A DNA stretch of 64,000 nucleotides. Origin: Embleya sp049739465 (GTDB taxonomy: Bacteria > Actinomycetota > Actinomycetes > Streptomycetales > Streptomycetaceae). The translations under genes were made by a program, and so were the position numbers. Of this stretch, positions 23,319-31,460 are shown one piece after another; within the stretch, counting starts at the first letter, position 1; each line of letters begins with the position of its first letter. The stretch is from contig NZ_JBMHHY010000001.1 of assembly GCF_049739465.1 (NCBI RefSeq), positions 248,001 to 312,000 on the forward strand, read 5' to 3'. The notes under the pieces are model-generated. The model was not told where the DNA came from. It worked only from the letters and a program-made list of their open reading frames with translations, and searched no databases.

Positions 23319-24938
23319 GCCACACCCGTGACTTCAGCGAACGTTCCCCCGGTGCGCACGGTCGACGAGCACATACACCGCCGGCGCTGGGCCATCCTCG
23401 GCGTCCTGGTGATCAGCCTGCTGGTCGTCGTGCTCGACAACTCGATCCTCAACGTGGCGATCAAGACCATCGCCGACCCGGACAAGGGCCTGGGCGCGAC
23501 CCAGAGCGAGCTCCAGTGGGCGATCAACTCCTACACGCTGGTCTTCGCCGGCCTGCTGTTCACCGCCGGCATCCTGGGCGACCGCTTCGGCCGCAAGCGC
23601 ACGCTGGTCTTCGGCATGGTGATCTTCGGCCTCGCGTCGTTGTTGTCCGCCTACTCGCAAAGTCCCGGGCAACTGATCGCGGCGCGCGCGGTGATGGGCT
23701 TCGGCGGGGCGTTCGTGATGCCCGCCACGCTGTCCATCATCAGCAACGTGTTCGAACCCCAGGAGCGGCCCAAGGCGATCGGCATCTGGTCCGGCGCGGT
23801 GGGCCTGGCGATCGCGATCGGCCCGATCACCGGCGGCGCGCTGCTCGACCACTTCTGGTGGGGCTCGGTCTTCCTGATCAACGTACCGATAGTGATCGTC
23901 GGCATCGTGGCGATGTTGCTCCTGGTGCCCGACTCGCGCGACCCGCGGCCGGGCCGGCTGGACCCGGTCGGCGTCGTACTGTCCATCGCGGGCCTGGTCT
24001 CGCTGGTCTACGGCATCATCCGCGGCGGCGACGCGGGCTGGGGCAGCGTCGAGGTGCTCGGCACGATCGTGCTCGGCCTGCTGATCCTGGGCTTCTTCAT
24101 CTGGTTCGAGAAGCGCAGCGACCACCCCGCGCTGGATGTGAAGTTCTTCCGCGACCCGGCCTTCTCCGCCGCGGCGGCCGCGATCGGCCTGATCTTCTTC
24201 GCGCTCCTGGGCGTGACCTTCTTCATGGCCTTCTACCTGCAGAGCGTGCGCGGCTACACCCCGCTGCAGACCGGCCTGCTGCTGCTCCCGCTGGCGATCG
24301 CGCAACTGCTGTTCTCCGCGCGCAGTTCGGGGATGGTCAAGCGATTCGGGGTGCGCGCGGTCACCACCGGCGGCATGCTCGTGGTCGGCCTGAGCTTCCT
24401 GGCCTTCCTGGGCATGGACCGCACCTCGCCGATCTGGATCCTGTGTGTGGTCTTCTTCTTCCAGGGCCTGGGCATGGCGCACGTGATGCCGCCCGCCACC
24501 AACTCGATCATGTCCTCGCTGCCGCGCGAGAAGGCCGGCGCCGGCTCCGCGGTCAGCAACACCGTGCGTCAGGTCGGCGGCGCGCTCGGCGTGGCGATCC
24601 TGGGTTCGGTACTGTCCTCGGTCTACCGGGACCGGATCTCCGCCGACCTGGACAAGACGCTGCCGCCGAACATGCCCAAGGGCCCGGCCGGCGACTCGGT
24701 CGAGGCGACGCTCGCGGTGGCCGGCCGACTCGGCGAGCGCGGCACGGCGCTCGTGGACCCGGCCAAGGACGGCTTTATCGACGCGATGCACGCTGCCTCG
24801 ATCGGGTCGGCCGTGGTCGGCCTGATCGGTGCGGTCGTGGTCTTCCTGTGGATGCCGCGTCGCGCGGCGGGGCAGACTGCCCCCCGAGCGGGCCGCCCCG
24901 AGGTACCCGCCGAGGAACAGCGCTCCGCGAAGGTCTAG
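23310..24938 (+). CDS. MFS drug exporter, DHA2/EmrB-QacA type
   Basis: A 542-residue transporter with about 14 predicted membrane helices. Motif A is G-D-R-F-G-R-K-R after helix 2, and V-L-D-N-S-I-L-N-V-A in helix 1 is the D1-like motif of the DHA2 family. By family it is a proton-driven exporter of drugs or endogenous metabolites; the substrate is unknown. ATG 23310 is used; GTG 23328 is an alternative and neither has a strong ribosome binding site. Two bases separate its stop from the tetR ATG, so the two form an operon, probably controlled through the inverted repeat at 23243-23257. Confidence 0.9.
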   Translation: MKRATPVTSANVPPVRTVDEHIHRRRWAILGVLVISLLVVVLDNSILNVAIKTIADPDKGLGATQSELQWAINSYTLVFAGLLFTAGILGDRFGRKRTLVFGMVIFGLASLLSAYSQSPGQLIAARAVMGFGGAFVMPATLSIISNVFEPQERPKAIGIWSGAVGLAIAIGPITGGALLDHFWWGSVFLINVPIVIVGIVAMLLLVPDSRDPRPGRLDPVGVVLSIAGLVSLVYGIIRGGDAGWGSVEVLGTIVLGLLILGFFIWFEKRSDHPALDVKFFRDPAFSAAAAAIGLIFFALLGVTFFMAFYLQSVRGYTPLQTGLLLLPLAIAQLLFSARSSGMVKRFGVRAVTTGGMLVVGLSFLAFLGMDRTSPIWILCVVFFFQGLGMAHVMPPATNSIMSSLPREKAGAGSAVSNTVRQVGGALGVAILGSVLSSVYRDRISADLDKTLPPNMPKGPAGDSVEATLAVAGRLGERGTALVDPAKDGFIDAMHAASIGSAVVGLIGAVVVFLWMPRRAAGQTAPRAGRPEVPAEEQRSAKV

Positions 24939-24940
24939 AC

Positions 24941-25609
24941 ATGCAGCCTGCGACATCCCCATCGGCGGCCGAACCCCAGGCCGCCCCCACCACCCACACC
25001 CCGGTCGACCCCGGCGCGGCCGACAAGCCGCGCCGGGGTCGACCGCGCAGCGAGGAAGCCGAACGGGCGATCCTGGACGCGACGTTGCGCCTGCTCGGCC
25101 GATATCGCAGCATCGCGGCCATCTCCGTCGAGGCGGTCGCCCAGGAGGCCGGGGTGGGCAAGGCCACCATCTACCGCCGCTGGCCCGGCAAGGAGGCGCT
25201 GATCGTGGCCGCGGTGGAGGACGCCGAGGCGTTGCCCGCGGTGCTCCCGGGCCACTCGTTGCGCGAGGACCTGATCGTGGTCCTGGAGCACCTGCGCCTG
25301 CAGGCCCTGGACAAGCGCGGCGACGGGCTGATGGGGATGGTCGCCGGCGAGATGCGCAGCCATCCGGAACTGCACCGGCGCTATCACGAGGTGGTCGTGG
25401 AGAAGCGCCGGGCGCTGCTGCGCGACCTGCTGCAACGCGGCGTGGACTCCGGCGAACTGCTCGCGGACCTGCCGATCGACGTCCTGATGGACCTCGTCAC
25501 GGGGCCCATACTGGTGCGCAAGCTCGTACGGGAGAACGCCAGCCTGGATCCGGAGTTGCCGGTCCAGATCGTGGACGCGCTGCTCGGTGGAATTCGCGCC
25601 CGCTCCTGA
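24941..25609 (+). CDS. TetR-family transcriptional regulator (MFS-linked)
   Basis: A 222-residue regulator. After a Pro/Ala-rich 28-residue N-terminus comes the TetR DNA-binding domain (R-R-G-R-P-R, then I-L-D-A-T-L, helix-turn-helix G-V-G-K-A-T-I-Y-R-R-W) at about 30-90. The C-terminal ligand domain is AcrR-like (TetR_C_11 type). The tight spacing to the exporter gene implies it is a local repressor sensing the exported compound. That is inference from the common arrangement. Confidence 0.9.
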   Translation: MQPATSPSAAEPQAAPTTHTPVDPGAADKPRRGRPRSEEAERAILDATLRLLGRYRSIAAISVEAVAQEAGVGKATIYRRWPGKEALIVAAVEDAEALPAVLPGHSLREDLIVVLEHLRLQALDKRGDGLMGMVAGEMRSHPELHRRYHEVVVEKRRALLRDLLQRGVDSGELLADLPIDVLMDLVTGPILVRKLVRENASLDPELPVQIVDALLGGIRARS

Positions 25610-25730
25610 GCCCATAGGGAACCTATCGGGCCCTTTCCGGCGTCCGTTTCGACGTAGGCGACGTTTTGTTCGTACGTTGACACGGACAGTCGGACAGTCG
25701 GGACTCGTACCTGGGACTTCAGGAGGCAGC

Positions 25731-26789
25731 ATGACGTGGCCCACCACCGCGGACGCCGGAGCCGAGCCGCAGCCGGCCGGCGCCGGGGATCCGCAGCGAG
25801 GGTCACGGATGTCGTGGCAACGCCTGCGCGACGGCGCGATCCGGCGCTGGCGCACCCCGCCGTGGCGCCGGGGCCGGGTGATCGCGGTCTTCGCCGTGTT
25901 GGCCACCCTCCCGATGCTCTGCCACGGGCTCGTGCCCAACACCCCGGGCAACTGGGGCAGCTTCGTGGAGACCTTCCTGCCCTGGGCGGGTCTGGTCGTC
26001 CCGGTGCTGCTGGTCTGCGCGGGGATCCGCCGCTCGTGGACCGCGGTGGCCGCGACCATGTTGCCGGTGCTGGTCTGGGTGACCATGTTCGGCGGCTTCT
26101 TCATGCCCGGCCGGGGCGGCGGCGGCCCGCACGACCTGCGGGTGGTCAGCCACAACGTGAACGCGGGCAACCCCGACCCGGCCGGCACCGCCCGCTCGCT
26201 GCTGAACGCAAACGCGGACGTGATCGCCCTGGAGGAACTGCCCGAGGGCGCCTGGAAGCTCTACAACTCGGTGCTCAAGGAGCGCTACCCCAACGTGCAG
26301 CACGAGGGCACCGTCGCGGTCTGGACGCTGCCCGCCTTCCCGATGAGCAAGGCCGAGGCGGTCGACGTCGGGATGGGCTTCACCCGGGCGCTGCGCACGA
26401 TGATCAAGTCGCCCAAGGGCGACGTGGCGTTCTACGCGGTGCACCTGGCGTCGGTGCGCTTCGGCGCGAGCGGGTTCTCGGTCGGCGACCGCAATCACAC
26501 GATCGGCCGGCTCGCCCAGTCGCTCGCCGTCGAGTCGGCGCCGCACGTGGTGCTGGCCGGCGACCTGAACGGGACCACCGACGACCGGGCGCTGCGCCCG
26601 ATCACCCGCTACCTGCGCGACAGCCAGGACGCGGCGGGCACCGGGATGGGCTTCAGCTGGCCCGAGTCGTTCCCGATGGCGGCGATCGACCACATCATGA
26701 CGCGCGGGATGACCGCCACCGGCGCGAAGGTGCTGGGCAGCACGACCAGCGACCACCTGCCGGTCCAGGCGGATCTGCGGCTGCGCTGA
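25731..26789 (+). CDS. Membrane-anchored endonuclease/exonuclease/phosphatase-family protein
   Basis: A 352-residue protein. Three membrane helices fall in residues about 45-130, followed by an EEP-fold domain. Catalytic-type motifs are present: S-H-N-V-N near 140, E-E-L near 168, A-G-D-L-N-G near 280 and S-D-H-L-P-V near the end, covering the usual metal and general-base positions. The domain probably faces outside. Relatives include nucleases, phosphodiesterases and lipid phosphatases, so the substrate is open. ATG 25731 has a perfect AGGAGG four bases upstream, which overrides a longer frame. A tandem CGGACAGT pair (25683-25698) lies in its leader. Confidence 0.85.
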   Translation: MTWPTTADAGAEPQPAGAGDPQRGSRMSWQRLRDGAIRRWRTPPWRRGRVIAVFAVLATLPMLCHGLVPNTPGNWGSFVETFLPWAGLVVPVLLVCAGIRRSWTAVAATMLPVLVWVTMFGGFFMPGRGGGGPHDLRVVSHNVNAGNPDPAGTARSLLNANADVIALEELPEGAWKLYNSVLKERYPNVQHEGTVAVWTLPAFPMSKAEAVDVGMGFTRALRTMIKSPKGDVAFYAVHLASVRFGASGFSVGDRNHTIGRLAQSLAVESAPHVVLAGDLNGTTDDRALRPITRYLRDSQDAAGTGMGFSWPESFPMAAIDHIMTRGMTATGAKVLGSTTSDHLPVQADLRLR

Positions 26790-26802
26790 GGCCCGGTCAC
26801 GG

Positions 26803-26835
26803 CGAAGGGCCCGACCGTCTCGGTCGGGCCCTTCG
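26803..26835. terminator. Bidirectional terminator, EEP gene and nadE
   Basis: A perfect 14-bp stem (26803-26816 with 26822-26835) and a 5-base loop between the convergent stops. Confidence 0.88.
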
Positions 26836-26850
26836 GCATACGTTTCGTGC

Positions 26851-28617
26851 TCAGCCGCTCTCGCGCCACCGGTTGGTGATCGGCAGTCGCCGGTCCCGGC
26901 CGAACGCCTTGAGCGAGATCTTGGTGCCCGGCGGGTATTGCCGGCGCTTGTACTCGGCGGTGTCCACCAGCTTGAGGATCCGGTCCACCAGCTCCGGCTC
27001 GAAGCCCGCCGCGACGATCGTGTCCCGGCCCATGTCCCGCTCGACGTAGTCGTCCAGGATGTCGTCGAGCAGTTCGTAGGGCGGCAGCGAGTCGGTGTCC
27101 ATCTGGCCCGGGCGCAGCTCGGCGCTCGGCGGCTTGGTGATCGAGTTCACCGGGATCGGCGCCACCTCGCCGCGCCGCTCGGCCTCGGCGTTGCGCCACC
27201 GGGACAGTCGCCACACCACGGTCTTGGGCACGTCCTTGATCGGCGCGAAGCCGCCCACCGCGTCGCCGTACAGGGTCGAGTAGCCGCAGGCCAGTTCGCT
27301 CTTGTTGCCGGTGGCCAGGACCAGGTGGCCCTCCTGGTTGGACAGGCCCATCAAGGTGGTGCCGCGCACCCGCGCCTGGAGGTTCTCCTCGGCCAGGCCG
27401 GTCAGCCCGAGCGCGCCCAGGTAGGCGTCCACCATCGGGGCGATCGGTACCTGGCGGTAGTTGAGCCCGATCCGCTCGGCGGTGTCCGCCGCGTCGTCCT
27501 TGGAGTGCTCGGACGAGTAGCCGGAGGGCATCGAGACGCCGTAGACGTTGCCCCCGCCCACCGCGTCCGCCGCGATCGCCGCCACCAGCGCCGAGTCGAT
27601 CCCGCCGGACAGGCCGAGCAGTACCGACTTGAAGCCGTTCTTGACCACGTAGTCGCGCAGCCCGGTGACCAGCGCCCGGTAGATCTCCGCGTCGTCGGAC
27701 AGGGCCGGCGCGATCGAGTGCGTGGCGGCGGGCGCGGGCGGCGGCGCGGCCTGCTCGGTGACGATCACCTGGTGGATGGTCAGCCCGTCGGCGACCACGT
27801 CGCCGGTGCTGTAGACGCTGTCGTCCACCGTGCGCTCGGGCAGGTCCAGGTCGGCGACCAGCAGTTCCTCGCGGAACTGCGCGGCGCGCGAGAGCACCCG
27901 GCCCTCGGCGTCGACGATCAACGAGTCGCCGTCGAAGACCAGTTCGTCCTGCCCGCCGAAGGCGTTGACGTAGGCCAGCGCGCAGCCGGCCTCGCGGGCC
28001 CGACGGCGGACCAGGTCCAGGCGCGAGTCGTCCTTGCTGACCTCGTACGGCGAGGCGTTGATCGACAGCAGCAGGCCGACCTCGGCGGCGCGCGCGGCGG
28101 CCACCGGGCCGCCCTCCTGCCACAGGTCCTCGCAGACCGCGATCGCGATGTCGACCCCGCCGACCCGGGTGATCAGGAGCCGGTCACCGGGCACGAAGTA
28201 GCGGTATTCGTCGAAGACGCCGTAGTTGGGCAGGTGATGCTTGGCCGAACGGGCCACCACCTTGCCGTCGTACAGCACCGCGACCGCGTTCTGCGGGGCG
28301 CCGGCCGGTCGGCCCAGGCGCGGGGTGGACACCTCGCACCGGTCCAGGTAGCCCAGCACGACCGCGACCTCGCCCAGCCCCTCGGCGGCGAGCCGGACCG
28401 CGAGCGCCTCCAGGGCGCGTCGGGACGCCTCGACGAAGGACGCGCGCAGCGCCAGGTCCTCGACCGGGTAGCCGGTCAGGGCCATCTCCGGGAAGGCCAC
28501 GAGCGAGGCGCCGCGCTCGGCGGCCTGCCGGGTGCGGCCGACGACCAGCTCGGCGTTGCCGTCGAGGTCGCCGACCGTGGGATTGATCTGGCTGAGGGCG
28601 ATGCGAATCCGGGTCAC
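26851..28617 (-). CDS. nadE: Glutamine-dependent NAD+ synthetase
   Basis: A 588-residue, two-domain enzyme converting deamido-NAD to NAD. The N-terminal nitrilase-type glutaminase domain carries Glu in F-P-E-M-A-L-T-G-Y, Lys in K-H-H-L-P-N-Y and Cys in V-C-E-D-L-W. The C-terminal synthetase domain has the pyrophosphatase loop L-S-G-G-I-D-S near 315. I use GTG 28617, matching the family start; TTG 28626 is in frame. TACATT (28625-28630) ends seven bases before this GTG, so the mRNA may be leaderless. It is divergent from the glnA2-like gene across 515 bases. Confidence 0.95.
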   Translation of the reverse strand: MTRIRIALSQINPTVGDLDGNAELVVGRTRQAAERGASLVAFPEMALTGYPVEDLALRASFVEASRRALEALAVRLAAEGLGEVAVVLGYLDRCEVSTPRLGRPAGAPQNAVAVLYDGKVVARSAKHHLPNYGVFDEYRYFVPGDRLLITRVGGVDIAIAVCEDLWQEGGPVAAARAAEVGLLLSINASPYEVSKDDSRLDLVRRRAREAGCALAYVNAFGGQDELVFDGDSLIVDAEGRVLSRAAQFREELLVADLDLPERTVDDSVYSTGDVVADGLTIHQVIVTEQAAPPPAPAATHSIAPALSDDAEIYRALVTGLRDYVVKNGFKSVLLGLSGGIDSALVAAIAADAVGGGNVYGVSMPSGYSSEHSKDDAADTAERIGLNYRQVPIAPMVDAYLGALGLTGLAEENLQARVRGTTLMGLSNQEGHLVLATGNKSELACGYSTLYGDAVGGFAPIKDVPKTVVWRLSRWRNAEAERRGEVAPIPVNSITKPPSAELRPGQMDTDSLPPYELLDDILDDYVERDMGRDTIVAAGFEPELVDRILKLVDTAEYKRRQYPPGTKISLKAFGRDRRLPITNRWRESG

Positions 28618-29132
28618 ACGATCCAATGTACCCGACCCTTGGCGTCAGAGTGACGAATAGTGGCGGAGGTAACGGCGACGCGCCGTGCGGACCACCGCCG
28701 GCACCCGATGGCGTTCGCTCGGCCGGCCGGAAAACCGCAGGCGAACGCCGGACGAAAGGCGTTGGATCGGGCCCACCCGGGGCTCGGCGCCGAACCGTGC
28801 GGGCGATACCCTTGGCACGGTTCACCACCGGCCCCGACGGCTCGCCCGACCGCATTTCGAGAGGGTGCGACGCCGCGGCGGAGAAGGTTGCGCGGGTCGC
28901 CCGCGAGCGGTTCTCCGGGCGCCGGACCACGGGACGTACGCGAGCACGGCGCTACCCGAGCCAGACCCGAGCGACCCGCGACTGCGACACCCGACCACAA
29001 GATCCATGTGTGGGCAGGGGCGCAACGCAAAGAGCACGTAATGTGCTCGAAACCCTGTGGCGGGATACTCGGATGCCCCGCAGTGCCCTGCCGATCGCTC
29101 ACAGGCCGTCCGACCTGCAAGGATAGGGAATT
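28618..29132. other. Divergent intergenic region, nadE to glnA2-like
   Basis: 515 bases with no supportable gene. The left end holds the possible nadE -10. A GlnR-like box lies at 29038-29053, about 80 bases before the glnA2-like ATG. A GTTCGC/GCGAAC inverted pair near 28712 has a long spacer and no clear role. Confidence 0.5.
29038..29053 (+). promoter_or_regulatory. Candidate GlnR binding site upstream of glnA2-like gene
   Basis: GTAAT-n6-GAAAC matches the published GlnR pattern gTnAc-n6-GaAAc at all strongly conserved positions. Only one a/b pair is present, against two upstream of glnA. Its position suggests nitrogen control of the gene at 29133. Confidence 0.55.
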
Positions 29133-30494
29133 ATGGATAAGCAGCAGGAGTTCGTGCTCCGCACCCTGGAGGAGCGCGACATCCGGTTCGTGCGGCTGTG
29201 GTTCACCGATGTGCTCGGCTTCCTGAAGTCGGTCGCGGTGGCGCCGGCCGAACTCGAGCAGGCGTTCGCGGAGGGCATCGGGTTCGACGGCTCGGCGATC
29301 GAGGGCTTCGCGCGCGTGCACGAGTCGGACATGCTCGCCAAGCCGGACCCGGCCACCTTCCAGATCCTGCCGTGGCGGGCCGAGGCGCCCGGCACCGCGC
29401 GGATGTTCTGCGACATCCTGATGCCCGACGGATCGCCGTCCTTCGCGGATCCGCGCTATGTGCTCAAGCGCACCCTGGAGCGCGCGTCGGAGAAGGGCTT
29501 CACCTTCTACACGCATCCCGAGATCGAGTTCTTCCTGTTCAAGGAGAAGCCGGTGGACGGGACCCCGCCGACCCCGGTGGACCACAGCGGCTACTTCGAC
29601 CACACCCCGCAGCCGGTCGGCCAGGACTTCCGCCGACAGGCGATCACGATGCTCGAGAACATGGGCATCTCGGTCGAGTTCAGCCACCACGAGGGTGCGC
29701 CGGGCCAGCAGGAGATCGACCTGCGCTACGCCGACGCGCTCAGCACGGCGGACAACATCATGACCTTCCGCCTGGTGGTCAAGGAGGTGGCGCTGGAGCA
29801 GGGCGTGCACGCGTCCTTCATGCCCAAGCCGTTCTCCGAGCACCCGGGCTCGGGCATGCACACCCACCTGTCCCTGTTCGAGGGCGACCGCAACGCGTTC
29901 TACGAGGCCGGCGCCGAGTACCAACTCTCCAAGGTCGGCCGCTCGTTCATCGCCGGCCTGCTGATGCACGCGGGCGAGATGGCGGCGATCACCAACCAGT
30001 GGGTGAACTCGTACAAGCGCCTGTGGGGCGCGTCGGCACGCACCGCCGGCATGGGCGGCGAGGCCCCCTCGTACATCTGCTGGGGCCACAACAACCGCTC
30101 CGCCCTGGTGCGCGTGCCGATGTACAAGCCGACCAAGGGGCAGTCCACCCGGATCGAGGTGCGCCAGATCGACTCGGCGTGCAACCCCTACCTGGCCTAC
30201 GCGGTGCTGCTCGGCGCCGGGCTCAAGGGCGTCGAGGAGGGCTACGAACTGCCTCCCGGCGCCGAGGACGACGTGTGGGCGCTGACCGACGCCGAGCGTC
30301 GCGCGCTGGGCATCGCGCCGCTGCCGCAGAACCTGGCCGAGGCGATCGCGCTGATGGAGCGCAGCGAGTTGCTCCCGGAGATCCTCGGCGAGCACGTCTT
30401 CGAGTTCTTCCTGCGCAACAAGCGGCACGAGTGGGAGGAATACCGCCAGCAGGTGACCCCCTTCGAACTGCGGCGCTACCTGCCGGTGTTGTGA
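29133..30494 (+). CDS. Type I glutamine synthetase-like enzyme, GlnA2 group
   Basis: A 453-residue GS-fold ligase. The beta-Grasp domain comes first, then catalytic motifs: G-F-D-G-S-A-I-E-G-F, E-I-E-F-F, H-H-E-G-A-P-G-Q-Q-E for metal, and M-P-K-P with G-S-G-M-H-T-H. Length and sequence resemble actinomycete GlnA2, reported in Streptomyces as a gamma-glutamylpolyamine synthetase, rather than the housekeeping enzyme at 45533. A Y-E-L-P segment occurs where the adenylylated Tyr lies in GlnA. The ribosome binding site is AAGGATAGGG. A GlnR-like box sits upstream and a strong terminator downstream. True glutamine synthesis cannot be excluded from sequence alone. Confidence 0.88.
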   Translation: MDKQQEFVLRTLEERDIRFVRLWFTDVLGFLKSVAVAPAELEQAFAEGIGFDGSAIEGFARVHESDMLAKPDPATFQILPWRAEAPGTARMFCDILMPDGSPSFADPRYVLKRTLERASEKGFTFYTHPEIEFFLFKEKPVDGTPPTPVDHSGYFDHTPQPVGQDFRRQAITMLENMGISVEFSHHEGAPGQQEIDLRYADALSTADNIMTFRLVVKEVALEQGVHASFMPKPFSEHPGSGMHTHLSLFEGDRNAFYEAGAEYQLSKVGRSFIAGLLMHAGEMAAITNQWVNSYKRLWGASARTAGMGGEAPSYICWGHNNRSALVRVPMYKPTKGQSTRIEVRQIDSACNPYLAYAVLLGAGLKGVEEGYELPPGAEDDVWALTDAERRALGIAPLPQNLAEAIALMERSELLPEILGEHVFEFFLRNKRHEWEEYRQQVTPFELRRYLPVL

Positions 30495-30496
30495 TC

Positions 30497-30525
30497 CACC
30501 GGTGACGCACCGGTGCGCACCGGTG
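30497..30525. repeat. Three CACCGGTG palindromes after glnA2-like stop
   Basis: Identical 8-bp palindromes start at 30497, 30508 and 30518, about one helical turn apart, between the stop codon and the terminator. They could bind a protein on one DNA face or simply be a short tandem expansion. Confidence 0.55.
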
Positions 30526-30543
30526 ATTCACCCACCCGCGTGA

Positions 30544-30573
30544 ACGGCCCGCCCCGGATTCGGGGCGGGCCGT
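30544..30573. terminator. Bidirectional terminator, glnA2-like and tetR
   Basis: A perfect 13-bp GC stem (30544-30556 with 30561-30573) with the tetraloop GATT between convergent genes. Confidence 0.88.
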
Positions 30574-30591
30574 GCGTCGTCGTGGGCCCGC

Positions 30592-31218
30592 TCAGGTCAT
30601 CGGCGGGCCGAGCAGCTCGATGATGTAGCGGATGTACGCGTCCTTGTCCTCGCCCTGCGGGAGCAGTTGCGGGGCGCCCCGGCGGATCAGCGCGATGCCG
30701 ACGGTCATGGTCAGCGCGGTCAGCGCGTGCCGGTAGGCGGCGTCGGCGGGCAGGCCGAGTTCCTCGGTCAGGCGCGCGCCGAACTCGAGCCGGCGGCGGG
30801 TGACCTGCTCCAGGATCGGGCCGACCACCGGATGCCGGGCGTGGATCAGCAGCGTCGTGGTGATGTCCGCGCCGCTGGGCGCGGTGAACGCGAACTCGGT
30901 GAGCCGGCGCCCGCGTTCGGCCGGATCCTCGATCCGCTCGGCGGCCGCCATCAGTTCCTCGGACTCGGCCACCCAGCGCTCGAGGGCGGCCTGGATGAGC
31001 GAGTCGCGATCCTTGAAGTGCCAGTAGAAGCTGCCCTTGGTGGTGCCGAGGCGTTCCGCGAGGGGTTCCACCGCGACCGCGCCCAGGCCGCCCTCTCGCA
31101 TCGCCTCCAGGGCCGCCCGAGCCCAGTCCTCTCGGCTGAGGGTGCGGCGGCCGGGGCGAGCGGGCCGTTCCGGTTCGTCGTCTGATTGAACCCTCTCCGA
31201 GGGAACACCGTTGCGCAT
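30592..31218 (-). CDS. TetR-family transcriptional regulator
   Basis: A 208-residue regulator. The DNA-binding domain spans about residues 25-75 (S-R-E-D-W-A-R-A-A-L and the helix-turn-helix G-T-T-K-G-S-F-Y-W-H-F). The remainder is an all-helical ligand domain. I place the start at ATG 31218: TAGCGT (31226-31231) ends seven bases upstream, and a 16-bp palindrome (31223-31238) covers that hexamer, so it is probably autoregulated from a leaderless promoter. No obvious target gene is adjacent except glnE, which is divergent. The regulated function is unknown. Confidence 0.88.
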   Translation of the reverse strand: MRNGVPSERVQSDDEPERPARPGRRTLSREDWARAALEAMREGGLGAVAVEPLAERLGTTKGSFYWHFKDRDSLIQAALERWVAESEELMAAAERIEDPAERGRRLTEFAFTAPSGADITTTLLIHARHPVVGPILEQVTRRRLEFGARLTEELGLPADAAYRHALTALTMTVGIALIRRGAPQLLPQGEDKDAYIRYIIELLGPPMT

Positions 31219-31222
31219 GGCA

Positions 31223-31238
31223 CCTACGCTAACGTAGG
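31223..31238. promoter_or_regulatory. Candidate TetR operator over the tetR -10
   Basis: A perfect inverted repeat CCTACG-CTAA-CGTAGG. Read on the minus strand it contains the TAGCGT hexamer proposed as -10 of the tetR gene, so bound repressor would block that promoter directly. Confidence 0.65.
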
Positions 31239-31423
31239 GTGACGTTCCGTACGGTGGCGTATGGCAGCTCGTTGCTACGGAGGCCTCTTCGGGCCGTGGG
31301 ACGGACGGCTCGCAGGGTGGAGCTGTCGTCCGCCACCGGGCAAGGGCGCGCCGCATTCGAGTTCGTCGCGGTCGGGGGGCTCGGCGAACCCCGTGCGGCG
31401 CGTCCACATTCCCAGTTCGGCGC

Positions 31424-31454
31424 TTGATCGGTCAGCCGTTTGACCGGATACGCT
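31424..31454 (+). promoter_or_regulatory. Candidate leaderless promoter of glnE
   Basis: TTGATC (31424-31429), a 19-base spacer and TACGCT (31449-31454), then six bases to the GTG at 31461. The spacer is slightly long. The position relative to the start codon is that of a leaderless transcript. Confidence 0.45.
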
Positions 31455-31460
31455 CGGCCG

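Noticed and set aside
25677..25682. TTGACA upstream of the EEP gene as a -35
   Set aside because: No acceptable -10 hexamer lies 16-19 bases downstream.
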